A DNA stretch of 64,000 bases from Desulfobotulus alkaliphilus. Its GTDB lineage: Bacteria; Desulfobacterota; Desulfobacteria; Desulfobacterales; ASO4-4. Every line of letters begins with the position of its first letter. The stretch's first letter is position 1. The stretch is taken from positions 1 to 64,000 of the forward strand of contig NZ_VLLC01000010.1 of the NCBI RefSeq assembly GCF_007830435.1. Direction: 5' to 3'. The translations under genes were made by a program, and so were the position numbers. Below are positions 1 through 9,130 of the stretch, piece after piece. Below the pieces are notes generated by a model. That model searched no databases and was not told where the DNA came from. It was given only the letters and a program-made list of their open reading frames with translations.

Positions 1-317
1 CCATCTTGAAGAACAACCCCCACATCGCCAGTGCCAGGGAAAAGTACATCAAGTTCACCCAGGATGATCATATGCGTGAAGCCTATGAGTCCCACCTCAA
101 ATGGAAGAGGGATCATAAGACGGATCTGCTTTATGCCAGAAGTGAGGGACGCCATGAAGAGAAGTTTGAAACCATCATGCGTCTTTCCAAGCTCAATCTA
201 AATCCCCATGATATTGCCGTAGGTGTTGGGCTTACCCCTGAAAAAGTCAGAGAAGTCCTTGCTGCAGGGGATAAGGGGGTGGATGTTCTTATTGGCAAAA
301 CTACCATCAAACAATAG
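1..317 (+). CDS. Rpn-family nuclease/transposase, C-terminal part (cut by window edge)
   Basis: The frame is open from the left edge to a stop at 315-317, so only the last 105 or so residues are visible. They resemble the C-terminal helical part of Rpn/YhgA-like PD-(D/E)XK nucleases (recombination-promoting nuclease, often named putative transposase): a charged helix of the type AREKYIKFTQDDHMREAYE, then a run ending in a small helix-turn-helix-like segment (DIAVGVGLTPEKVREVL) usual at the end of that family. The catalytic domain would lie to the left, so activity cannot be judged. Nothing links it functionally to the flagellar genes; it marks accessory DNA. Family assignment rests on the tail only. 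Confidence 0.55.
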   Translation, partial: ILKNNPHIASAREKYIKFTQDDHMREAYESHLKWKRDHKTDLLYARSEGRHEEKFETIMRLSKLNLNPHDIAVGVGLTPEKVREVLAAGDKGVDVLIGKTTIKQ

Positions 318-398
318 TCCTGTCCGGGTCTGAGCAAAAAACGGGGCACAAAAAGGCCCACCCTTTTTTTCTTTATTGATTCTTAAAAGGAAAACCTT

Positions 399-641
399 AT
401 GCACCAGAAACCTTATTTTATAAGGGCAGAATGGGATGATGAAGCAAGGGTCTGGGTTGCCAGCAGCGATGATATCCCCGGCCTTGCCACAGAAGAAGAA
501 AATCTTGAGTCCCTCATCCATAAACTCAAAACAATAATCCCTGAGCTCCTTGAAGCCAACGGAATGATCCCGGAGACTGAAATTCCCTTTGAAATTTTTT
601 CAAGACGCTTCGAACTCGCAGGCTCCCAGGCCGACGGATGA
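399..641 (+). CDS. hicB: HicB-like antitoxin (DUF1902 type)
   Basis: 80-residue acidic protein. The N-terminal half has the HicB beta-strand pattern (YFIRAEWDDEARVWVASS, then DIPGLATEEEN) followed by an amphipathic helix; there is no added DNA-binding domain, as in the DUF1902 subgroup. In type II HicAB systems such proteins sit in and block the RNase HicA. A purine-rich AAAAGGAAAA ribosome site precedes the ATG. The stop overlaps the ATG of the hicA remnant (ATGA, 638-641), so the two were translated as a coupled pair, here with antitoxin first. With the toxin broken (next entry) it may be an orphan. Confidence 0.7.
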   Translation: MHQKPYFIRAEWDDEARVWVASSDDIPGLATEEENLESLIHKLKTIIPELLEANGMIPETEIPFEIFSRRFELAGSQADG

Positions 642-832
642 AAAACTATAGCAAATAGCTAAAAAAACATCTTGCCCAGGCGGGCTGTTTCTTTGAGCGA
701 CAAGGAAAAGGTGATCATGAAATCTGGTACAGCCCCCAAACCAACATCCGTTTTGTTGTGGATCATGATATCCGGTCAAGACACACAGCCAACGCAGTAC
801 TCAAACAGGCTGGCCTGAACAAAAAATTCTAA
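638..832 (+). pseudogene. hicA: hicA-like mRNA interferase, interrupted by an in-frame amber codon
   Basis: Reading from the ATG at 638 gives MKNYSK, then TAG at 656-658, then an otherwise intact 58-codon frame to TAA at 830-832. The downstream part has the HicA layout: a helix ending in Gln-Ala-Gly-Cys-Phe, a strand with Gly-Lys-Gly-Asp-His (the His at the place of the HicA catalytic histidine), then a helix ending KQAGLNKKF. No ATG, GTG or TTG lies between the TAG and the catalytic region, so re-initiation is unlikely to give an active enzyme. Loss by a single nonsense mutation is the simplest reading. Amber suppression or a base-call error remain possible. Confidence 0.75.
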
Positions 833-852
833 ACACACAATAAGCACACTGA

Positions 853-1926
<1,074 letters not shown>

Positions 1927-2120
1927 AACAGCAGCAACTGAATATGTAGTACTGAATACAAATCATAAAATTAACTAAAAGTTTTTGTAACTGTTCAGAA
2001 TGCATATTTGTATCTTTCTTTTTTTTAAAAAAATAGTGTCTGTCTAAAAACGATATGCAGAATCTTTTTAGTGCAAGGCAAGGCAGGACAGTCTGAATTT
2101 TGGTTTATAGGAGAGCTTCG

Positions 2121-2681
2121 GTGCCAAACAACATAAAAACTGATGAAACAAAAAAGGGCCGAGTGCTCTGGATTACCGGGCTTTCCGGTGCCGGTAAAAC
2201 GACCCTTAGCCGCCTCCTTTTTCTGCGCTTACGCCAGTTGGAACTTGCCCCCATATTACTTGATGGCGATGAACTCCGTGCAGTATTCGGACAGCAGGCC
2301 TATAACATGCAAAGCCGTCTTGAACTTGGCTATTCATATATAAATCTCTGCAAGACACTGAGCAGCCAGGGGCATATTGTTATTATTGCAGTGATTGGCC
2401 TGATCAAAGATCTACATTTGTATAGAAAGCAACAACTGCCTGATTGTTTTGATATTTTCCTGGATGTTCCGATCAGTGAACTTCAGCTGCGTGATCCCAA
2501 GGGCTTGTATCTCAAATACAGACAAGGCTTAGTAAAAGATGTTTACGGTTTAGACTTAAAAGCCGATCCACCACCATCTCCACATCTTCATCTACGCTTT
2601 GATCCTTGTAAAAATGCAGAAGACTGGGCAGCTCAGGTAGAGGATGCCTTATCTACCTATCTTGTTAATGGCCAAGCCTGA
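2121..2681 (+). CDS. CysC-like (adenylylsulfate-kinase family) nucleotide kinase
   Basis: 186 aa from a GTG at 2121 with TAGGAGAG upstream; an in-frame TTG at 2100 lacks such a site. It has the APS-kinase P-loop ([14 protein letters not shown]), the LLDGDELR segment, and the lid [11 protein letters not shown]. The APS-binding FISP(Y/F)RxDR segment is replaced by [14 protein letters not shown], so the acceptor is probably not APS. It begins a tight run with a cytidylyltransferase/PEP mutase. In Campylobacter phosphoramidate synthesis a CysC homologue (Cj1415) phosphorylates the 3'-hydroxyl of a CMP-linked donor; by analogy this kinase may act on CMP-phosphonate. That substrate is inference. 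No sulfate-activation genes are nearby. Confidence 0.75.
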   Translation: MPNNIKTDETKKGRVLWITGLSGAGKTTLSRLLFLRLRQLELAPILLDGDELRAVFGQQAYNMQSRLELGYSYINLCKTLSSQGHIVIIAVIGLIKDLHLYRKQQLPDCFDIFLDVPISELQLRDPKGLYLKYRQGLVKDVYGLDLKADPPPSPHLHLRFDPCKNAEDWAAQVEDALSTYLVNGQA

Positions 2682-2698
2682 ATATAAAGGAATGTATT

Positions 2699-4024
2699 AT
2701 GCCTGATTCAGAATCACAACGGGATAAAAAAAAAGTCTATCTTGGCATGAGCGCCGATCTGGTGCATCCTGGTCATCTAAATATTATTCGTACCGCAGCA
2801 GGTCTTGGTGAAGTTACGGTTGGTCTTCTCACAGATGAAGCCATTGCCAGCTATAAACGCATTCCATATATGTCCTTTGATCAGCGCAGGGAAGTGATTG
2901 AAAATATTAAGGGGGTGGATCGGGTTGTAGCCCAGACCACGCTGGATTATGTGCCGAACCTTGAAGCCCTGAAGCCAGACTATGTGGTACATGGTGATGA
3001 CTGGCGTGATGGGATACAGAAAACAACCCGTCAGAGGGTGATAGACTGCCTTGCACAATGGGGTGGTGAGCTGGTGGAAGTTCCTTATACGCAGGGTATT
3101 TCATCCACACAGATCAACAGGGCTTTGCGTGATATTGGTACAACGCCGGATATACGTCTAAATTCCCTGAAAAGAATGTTAAAGGTCAAGCCCCTTCTGC
3201 GTTTTCTTGATATTCATAACGCCCTTTGTGGCCTTATCATAGAAAACACCGCCATGGTAAACGAAAAAGGCAGGTGTGAATTTGACGGCATGTGGGGCAG
3301 TAGCCTTACGGATTCCACGGCAAAGGGCAAGCCAGACATAGAAGCCGTTGATGTTTCTTCCCGCATCCATACCCTTAACGAGGTTCTGGAAGTCACAACA
3401 AAACCCATTATCTATGATGCGGACACAGGCGGACAGCCGGAGCATTTTGCATTTACCGTTAAAACCCTTGAAAGACTCGGGGTATCAGCTGCCATTATTG
3501 AAGATAAAACCGGTTTGAAGAAAAATTCGCTGTTTGGAACGGATGTGCCTCAAACCCAGGACAGTGTGGAAAACTTCTGCCATAAAATACAGGTAGGCAA
3601 AAAAAGTCAGGCCACGGACGGGTTTATGATTATAGCCAGAATAGAAAGTCTGATTCTGGGGAAAGGCGTAGAAGATGCACTGATGCGGGCCAGAGCCTAC
3701 CTGCAGGCTGGTGCGGACGGCATTATGATTCACAGCAGAAACAAAACACCCGATGAGGTATTTGCCTTCTGCAGGGAATACAATAGATTTGAAAACCGTA
3801 AACCCCTTGTGGCCGTACCTTCAAGCTATAATCATGTCACTGAAGCCGAGCTGCAGGAACATGGTGTAAATATTGTCATATATGCCAATCATCTTCTTCG
3901 CAGTGCCTATCCTGCCATGGTAAAAACAGCGGAATGTATTCTACGGTATGGCCGTTCTTCAGAATGTGACGCACAGCTCATGCCCATAAAAGAAATTCTG
4001 GAGCTGATTCCGGGTACCCGTTAG
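2699..4024 (+). CDS. aepX: Bifunctional cytidylyltransferase / phosphoenolpyruvate mutase (Fom1-like)
   Basis: 441 aa fusion. Residues about 10-140 form a nucleotidylyltransferase ([15 protein letters not shown] with the HxGH motif; later [10 protein letters not shown]). Residues about 160-440 are phosphoenolpyruvate mutase, which makes the C-P bond by turning PEP into phosphonopyruvate; the signature EDKxxxKxNS is complete ([10 protein letters not shown] near residue 266). The same two-domain order occurs in Fom1 of fosfomycin synthesis, whose N-terminal domain couples 2-hydroxyethylphosphonate to CMP. The following genes supply decarboxylation and reduction, so a CMP-activated hydroxyethylphosphonate is the likely product. 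AAAGGA precedes the ATG. No fom3 or fom4 homologue is present, so an antibiotic is unlikely. Confidence 0.92.
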   Translation: MPDSESQRDKKKVYLGMSADLVHPGHLNIIRTAAGLGEVTVGLLTDEAIASYKRIPYMSFDQRREVIENIKGVDRVVAQTTLDYVPNLEALKPDYVVHGDDWRDGIQKTTRQRVIDCLAQWGGELVEVPYTQGISSTQINRALRDIGTTPDIRLNSLKRMLKVKPLLRFLDIHNALCGLIIENTAMVNEKGRCEFDGMWGSSLTDSTAKGKPDIEAVDVSSRIHTLNEVLEVTTKPIIYDADTGGQPEHFAFTVKTLERLGVSAAIIEDKTGLKKNSLFGTDVPQTQDSVENFCHKIQVGKKSQATDGFMIIARIESLILGKGVEDALMRARAYLQAGADGIMIHSRNKTPDEVFAFCREYNRFENRKPLVAVPSSYNHVTEAELQEHGVNIVIYANHLLRSAYPAMVKTAECILRYGRSSECDAQLMPIKEILELIPGTR

Positions 4025-4070
4025 CAGTATTGATCCATGATTCTTTTAAACAATATGAAAGATACCCGCT

Positions 4071-5204
4071 ATGCTTTCTCCTGAAACATTTTTTGATACC
4101 TTACGCAGAAAGGGTATTGATTTATTTGCAGGTGTGCCGGATTCTCTTTTGTCTGGTATCTGCGCCTGCATAGAAGATCGCTGCCCCAAAAGCTCTCATG
4201 TGATTACTGCCAATGAAGGCAATGCCATAGCCCTTGCGGCGGGTTTTCATCTGAGTACGGGGAAGACTGCTGCTGTATATATGCAGAATTCAGGGCTTGG
4301 TAACTGCATCAATCCCCTCACTTCCCTTACAGATCCTGAAGTTTACCGTATCCCTGTACTGCTCATTATCGGCTGGAGAGGAGAACCTTCGGTAAAGGAT
4401 GAGCCGCAGCATGTCAAGCAAGGCCGCATAACGGAAAAGCAGCTTAATCTTCTTGAAATCCCATACTGGATACTGGATGGAAACACAGATATGAAAAAAG
4501 TTGTCCAGCAGGCCGTGGACAGCCTGAATAAAAACGCTTCACCAGCAGCCATTCTTGTCCGTAAAAATACCTTTTCTCCATATAAAAGCTCTCAAAAAAC
4601 AACGATGCCATCCACATTGAAGCGGGAAGATGCACTGGCCTGCATACTTCGCCTTGCAAAAGATGATCTCATCATATCCACTACAGGAAAAACATCCCGT
4701 GAAGTGTATGCCTTAAGAGAATCATTCAATCAGAAACAGCGAGATTTTCTCACCGTGGGTTCCATGGGGCATACATCATCCATTGCCCTGGGCGTTGCCC
4801 TTGGAAGACCTGAAAAACGGGTGATATGCCTTGATGGTGATGGTTCTCTGCTTATGCATATGGGTGCCATCCCTGTGATTGGAAGCATGAAGCCTGAAAA
4901 TTTTATCCATGTTTTACTCAATAACGGTGCCCATGAATCCGTTGGCGGTCAGCCTACCGTGGCAAACAGGGTGGACTTTGCATCGCTTAGCCTTGCATGC
5001 GGATACAAAAAATATGAAAAAGTATGCGACATTGAAGGTATTCAGAGGGCATGGCAAAAGCTGGGCAGGGAGAAAGGGCCTTTAATGCTGGAAGTTGTTA
5101 TAAAAACAGGATCAAGGGCTGATCTGGGAAGGCCTTCTACAACACCGGCGGAAAACAAGCAGGCATTTATGCAGGCTGCTATGGAGGGTGCTGTTCATGG
5201 ATGA
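4071..5204 (+). CDS. aepY: Phosphonopyruvate decarboxylase
   Basis: 377 aa thiamine-diphosphate enzyme that pulls the unfavourable PEP mutase reaction forward by decarboxylating phosphonopyruvate to phosphonoacetaldehyde. Visible: the PYR-domain start FAGVPDSLLSGICA, VITANEGNAIALAAG with the catalytic Glu, MQNSGLGNCINPL, and the TPP/Mg motif GDGSLLMHMG followed by LLNNGAHESVGGQPT near residues 265-300. Length matches AepY/Fom2/Ppd enzymes rather than larger acetolactate synthases. It follows the PEP mutase by 46 bases and its 3' end overlaps the next gene by 8 bases, so the three are co-translated. Confidence 0.93.
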   Translation: MLSPETFFDTLRRKGIDLFAGVPDSLLSGICACIEDRCPKSSHVITANEGNAIALAAGFHLSTGKTAAVYMQNSGLGNCINPLTSLTDPEVYRIPVLLIIGWRGEPSVKDEPQHVKQGRITEKQLNLLEIPYWILDGNTDMKKVVQQAVDSLNKNASPAAILVRKNTFSPYKSSQKTTMPSTLKREDALACILRLAKDDLIISTTGKTSREVYALRESFNQKQRDFLTVGSMGHTSSIALGVALGRPEKRVICLDGDGSLLMHMGAIPVIGSMKPENFIHVLLNNGAHESVGGQPTVANRVDFASLSLACGYKKYEKVCDIEGIQRAWQKLGREKGPLMLEVVIKTGSRADLGRPSTTPAENKQAFMQAAMEGAVHG

Positions 5205-6387
5205 CCCCTGTGCTGACATGGCCCGTGCCTCATACTGGAATCATTACAATCCAGTCAGAATCATAGCTGGTGCAGGCGCAATAAATCATATCGGGCTATG
5301 TATGGAGCAGTTCTTTCCTGCCCCTGATCCATCAGAAACAGGAAAACAAAAGCATACCGGCACAATCCTGCTACTGACAAGTAAAGGATTTACCCGCAGG
5401 GGAGCAGTAGATAGGCTTTGTGGTATTATTGTCTCTGCAAGGCCCTGGGTGCATATGGAGATCCATGATTCTGTTCAGCCAAATCCGGATATGCGGGATA
5501 TGGAAAGCCTGACCCACAAATACAAAGGTCACACCATCAGCGGCATTATTGCAATGGGTGGCGGAAGTGTACTGGATACGGGTAAGGTTCTTTCTGTACT
5601 GCTACCCCATATTGTTGCAAACTCTGAGTATGCAGGGCTTGAAGATATTCTCTGTCAGGGGAAAAAGCCTCACTTTTTTAAAAAAATACCCTTGATCGCC
5701 ATCCCCACCACAGCGGGAACCGGTGCTGAAGTGACGCCCTTTGCAACGATCTGGGATGCGCTAAGGCATAAAAAATATTCCCTCAGCGATAATCTTGTTT
5801 TTCCCTGTCATGCCTTATCTGATCCTGAACTCACCCTATCGCTCCCCGAAGAAGAAACAGTGAATACAGGGCTGGATGCCCTTTCCCATGCACTGGAATC
5901 CCTGTGGAATATAAACCGTACTCCCCTAAGCGAAGCTCTTGCATGGCAGGCGCTATATCTTGGGGTAAAGGCCCTGCCAGCTGTTCTTGAACAGCCAGAA
6001 TCCATTGATAAAAGAGCACAAATGACGCATGCAGCCCTTCTTTCTGGTCTTGCAATCAGTCAGACCAAAACAGCACTGGCCCACAGTATTTCTTATCCCC
6101 TTACCAGCCGTTTTAATATCCCCCATGGTCTTGCATGCAGCTTTACACTGGCCGAAATGATACGGCTGTCTGTAAAGGAGAAAGTTTTTCCTGTACATTA
6201 CTCTGCTCTGCTTAAGGAACTTATTTTTCTGCTGGAAAGCCTTGGTTTGAAGAATCGGATAGGCAAGTATGCTTCCTTTAAGGATATTTTGAATGAAAAT
6301 GAGGCCATGCATACACCTGAACGAGCTGACAACTGCATTATCAAGCCGGATCTTATTCGATTGCTCAAACAGTCACTAAACATTTAA
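5197..6387 (+). CDS. Iron-dependent alcohol dehydrogenase, probable phosphonoacetaldehyde reductase
   Basis: 396 aa group III Fe-ADH. The ATG at 5197 is preferred because GGAGG at 5183-5187 is well placed for it; an in-frame GTG at 5188 is too close. Seen: nucleotide motif GGGSVLDTGK, IPTTAGTGAEVTPFATIWD, and the metal-ligand pattern in TGLDALSHALE and FNIPHGLACSF. Relatives next to PEP mutase and phosphonopyruvate decarboxylase (FomC, PhpC, DhpG) reduce phosphonoacetaldehyde to 2-hydroxyethylphosphonate. There is no aminotransferase of the AEP type (PhnW/AepZ) in this window, which favours the alcohol over 2-aminoethylphosphonate. Translationally coupled to the decarboxylase. Confidence 0.87.
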   Translation: MDDPCADMARASYWNHYNPVRIIAGAGAINHIGLCMEQFFPAPDPSETGKQKHTGTILLLTSKGFTRRGAVDRLCGIIVSARPWVHMEIHDSVQPNPDMRDMESLTHKYKGHTISGIIAMGGGSVLDTGKVLSVLLPHIVANSEYAGLEDILCQGKKPHFFKKIPLIAIPTTAGTGAEVTPFATIWDALRHKKYSLSDNLVFPCHALSDPELTLSLPEEETVNTGLDALSHALESLWNINRTPLSEALAWQALYLGVKALPAVLEQPESIDKRAQMTHAALLSGLAISQTKTALAHSISYPLTSRFNIPHGLACSFTLAEMIRLSVKEKVFPVHYSALLKELIFLLESLGLKNRIGKYASFKDILNENEAMHTPERADNCIIKPDLIRLLKQSLNI

Positions 6388-6424
6388 AGCTGGTACAAGC
6401 AAATTACAACAAGAAGAGGCCATA

Positions 6425-7276
6425 ATGAGTGTTAAAAAAATAGCAATTTTTACTGTTGGATATTATGGAAGAGCAACCTACAGAGCCCTCATAAAGAAAA
6501 ACGATATAATAGTAACGGGCTTTTACGATAATAATCCTAATTTATGGGGTACAACAAAGTTTGACTTACCCATATGGAATCCTAAAAAAATTTCAGAACA
6601 TGATTTTGATACAATTGCAGTCCCAGGCCGAGTGCAAAAAGAGATTACCGAACAACTCCTTAGCATGGGCATAAAACATGAAAAAATATGGCATGTTGCC
6701 AAAAACGAGATAAGACCTGACAAAACAGCCCTTGACAGTAGAACGCAGCTACTTAAAGAATTATTCATCCCGCTTATCAATTTCTTGAATAAATCAAATA
6801 TCCCATACTGGGCAATGTACTCATGCTTACTCGCTATTATCAGGGGCGATGAACCTGCCTCATTTGCCGATTTTGATATTTTTTATGATTCAAAATTTAC
6901 AAAATTAATCAATGATTTTTTTGTCATACACTATATAAAAAAAGACCCAGAAAATTCTGTTATATATAAATATGATAACAATAACTCAAATATAGAAATA
7001 ATTAATTTGATAAAAGGTAATCAAAAAAATAAAATACATGAACCAGCAATTATTTCTCTAATGCCAGTTGACCAATCTGAAAAACATCTTTATTCAAAGT
7101 ATAATTTGGACAAAAAAATCCCACTGTTTTTTTTTACAACTAAAAACTATAAAAAATATTTTGGCCTTGACATTTCAATCCCTCATCAATCAGAAATACT
7201 TCTCGAATTTCTCTATGGAAAAGACTGGAAAACACCTCATAACTACTGGGATGGAAAACACAATATGACATTCTAA
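6425..7276 (+). CDS. Rossmann-LicD fusion, candidate phosphonate transferase
   Basis: 283 aa with two parts. Residues 1-105 look like a small Rossmann domain (IAIFTVGYYGRATYRALIKK, then DIIVTGFYDNN), as found fused to glycan enzymes. Residues about 110-280 resemble LicD, the nucleotidyltransferase-fold family that moves phosphocholine or related phospho-alcohols from CDP/CMP donors to glycans: IPYWAMYSCLLAIIRGDE, an Asp-Phe-Asp metal motif (FADFDIFYD, near residue 150), and the closing LLEFLYGKDWKTPHNYW. It follows the dehydrogenase by 37 bases and completes a make-activate-transfer set. The gene is AT-rich with many poly-A runs compared with neighbours, a sign of transfer. Similarity to LicD is moderate, and the acceptor is unknown. 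Confidence 0.68.
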   Translation: MSVKKIAIFTVGYYGRATYRALIKKNDIIVTGFYDNNPNLWGTTKFDLPIWNPKKISEHDFDTIAVPGRVQKEITEQLLSMGIKHEKIWHVAKNEIRPDKTALDSRTQLLKELFIPLINFLNKSNIPYWAMYSCLLAIIRGDEPASFADFDIFYDSKFTKLINDFFVIHYIKKDPENSVIYKYDNNNSNIEIINLIKGNQKNKIHEPAIISLMPVDQSEKHLYSKYNLDKKIPLFFFTTKNYKKYFGLDISIPHQSEILLEFLYGKDWKTPHNYWDGKHNMTF

Positions 7277-7462
7277 AACTTTTAAGACATAAAAAATATT
7301 TAACAATATCTAAAGAAGAAACATAACTGATATCTATTAAAACATGCTGGTCGGCACTGGTTCAGCTGAATGGGATTCTTTGAAAGAATTAATAAAAAGG
7401 ACGGAATGTTTCATTGAACATACTTTTTTATCAACCCATTCAATTATGGAGACTACCCCATC

Positions 7463-7692
7463 ATGGAACGTTTCATGATCGCTTGTCCATCTTGCCAGCC
7501 CCGAAAAAAAAAAAAAACACCGCCTATAAAACCACCAACGCCGACGGACGAACTATCTATTAGTGCACCAGCTGTGGTCGGTACTTTTCCCAGACTTGCA
7601 ACACCTTCTCAATTGGAAAGCCCGCTTCAGCTGAAACCTTTTTGCAAAACACTCTTTTTCCCTTACTATTCCGCAACACTCTGCGGTCTTGA
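7463..7692 (+). pseudogene. Remnant of an insertion-sequence transposase (zinc-ribbon N-terminus)
   Basis: From the ATG at 7463 the frame reads a Cys-Pro-Ser-Cys knuckle, then a run of 13 A (7504-7516). Continuing in another frame gives AYKTTNADGRTIY, an in-frame TAG, then CTSCGRYFSQTCNTF, the second half of a two-knuckle zinc ribbon of the IS1/InsA type, followed by a degraded helix region ending at TGA 7690-7692. The frameshift in the A tract and the stop make it dead. It is the only recognisable content of the 475-base gap between the LicD-like gene and pseF; I see nothing else in 7277-7462. Confidence 0.55.
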
Positions 7693-7751
7693 CAACATTA
7701 CCTTGCATTTCAAGCAAGTCATGAAAAACATTTCTGCCCCAAGAGGAAACC

Positions 7752-8477
7752 ATGAATATCGCCATCATCCCAGCAAGGGGCGGTAGTAAACGTATTCCAG
7801 GAAAAAATATACGCTCTTTTGCCGGAAAGCCAATGATTGCCTATAGTATTGAGGCTGCCATACTTTCAGGCCTTTTCGATCGAATAATCGTTTCAACTGA
7901 TTCTCCCGAAATTGCATCAACAGCACGAAAATATGGCGCTGAAGTACCCTTTCTCCGCCCTGAGAAACTCTCAGATGATCACACACCCACAACACCCGTT
8001 CTGCTTCACTGTCTTCAACATCTTGAAAAGAAAAACACACTACCTGAATATGCCTGTTGTATTTATGCCACAGCTCCTCTGATTCAGCCCTGTTTCATCA
8101 AAAAAGGCTATAAAACCATTAAAACTCGAAAAGTTTCTTCTGTGTTTTCCGTCACAAGCTTTACCTTTCCTATTTTCAGAGCCTTGCACATTACAGAAAC
8201 AGGACACCTTGCCATGTTCTGGCCTGAACATGAGCTGACCCGATCCAACGATCTTCCCGAAGCCTTTCATGATGCAGGACAATTTTACTGGTTCGACTGC
8301 AGAAAATTCATGAAGCACCCGAAAATATATACCGACGATGCCCTGCCTGTAATTCTACCCCGCCACCTGGTTCAGGATATTGATACAGAAGAAGACTGGC
8401 AAAGGGCGGAGTACCTTTACAAAGCACTGCAACTCGAAATAAATCATACTCCAAGCAAAAGACAAACAACCCAATAA
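7752..8477 (+). CDS. pseF: CMP-pseudaminic acid synthase (acylneuraminate cytidylyltransferase family)
   Basis: 241 aa. Activates pseudaminic acid with CTP to give the CMP-sugar used by flagellin glycosyltransferases. The N-terminus holds the family motif IPARGGSKRIPGKNI, then VSTDSPEIASTARKYGAEVPFLRP, DHTPTTPVL, and the C-terminal LVQDIDTEEDWQRAEYLY. Length fits PseF. AAGAGGAAACC precedes the ATG. It opens the second half of the glycan run after the transposase remnant and is followed after 23 bases by a methyltransferase. Confidence 0.93.
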   Translation: MNIAIIPARGGSKRIPGKNIRSFAGKPMIAYSIEAAILSGLFDRIIVSTDSPEIASTARKYGAEVPFLRPEKLSDDHTPTTPVLLHCLQHLEKKNTLPEYACCIYATAPLIQPCFIKKGYKTIKTRKVSSVFSVTSFTFPIFRALHITETGHLAMFWPEHELTRSNDLPEAFHDAGQFYWFDCRKFMKHPKIYTDDALPVILPRHLVQDIDTEEDWQRAEYLYKALQLEINHTPSKRQTTQ

Positions 8478-8500
8478 AACCCTTAGCAAACAGGAAAACT

Positions 8501-9130
8501 ATGACAACAAAAAAATATCAAACCGAACAGGAAAATTTTTGGGCAGGATCATTTGGTAACGAATATATGGAAAGAAACAGAGATCCCCTGCTTGTTTCTT
8601 CAAATATCCACCTGTTTTCAGAAATCATTGCCTGCACAAAGGATGTACACAGCATTTTTGAAGTCGGCGCTAATATCGGTCTCAATATTGACGCACTGAA
8701 CCAGCTTTGCCCCGAAAAAACCACTTCCTCTCTGGAACTCAACACTGAAGCCTTCAGCACCTTAAAAAACAAATGCACGGGCGAAGCATACCAGGGTTCA
8801 GTTCTGGATTTAAATCCTTCTGAACTACCAACCTTTGACTTTACCTTCACCAAGGGTGTTCTCATACACATCCATCCGGACAAACTACCTCTGGTTTATG
8901 AAAAACTATACCAGCTATCCTCAAAATATCTCTGCATCATTGAATACTACAATCCCACACCCGTTGAAGTAGAATATCGGGGGTTCAGAAACAAACTTTT
9001 CAAAAGGGATTTTGCAGGAGAAATACTCACGGCTTATCAGGATCTGAAACTTGTCAATTATGGGTTCAAATATCATAAAGACAATAACTTTCCCATAGGG
9101 GATGTTACATGGTTTTTGCTGAAAAAATAA
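8501..9130 (+). CDS. Pseudaminic-acid-biosynthesis-associated methyltransferase
   Basis: 209 aa class I SAM-dependent methyltransferase. The N-terminus TEQENFWAGSFGNEYMERN and the SAM-binding FEVGANIGLNIDAL, followed by SSLELNTEA and TKGVLIHIHPDKL, match the family repeatedly found between pseF and pseG genes. Its substrate is not established; a methylated pseudaminic derivative is a reasonable guess. AGGAAAACT precedes the ATG, and the last 22 bases overlap pseG. Confidence 0.85.
   Translation: MTTKKYQTEQENFWAGSFGNEYMERNRDPLLVSSNIHLFSEIIACTKDVHSIFEVGANIGLNIDALNQLCPEKTTSSLELNTEAFSTLKNKCTGEAYQGSVLDLNPSELPTFDFTFTKGVLIHIHPDKLPLVYEKLYQLSSKYLCIIEYYNPTPVEVEYRGFRNKLFKRDFAGEILTAYQDLKLVNYGFKYHKDNNFPIGDVTWFLLKK

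Noticed and set aside
2699-6387. Fosfomycin or another phosphonate antibiotic cluster
   Set aside because: No Fom3 methylase, Fom4 epoxidase, resistance kinase or exporter; the LicD-like and pse genes point to glycan decoration.
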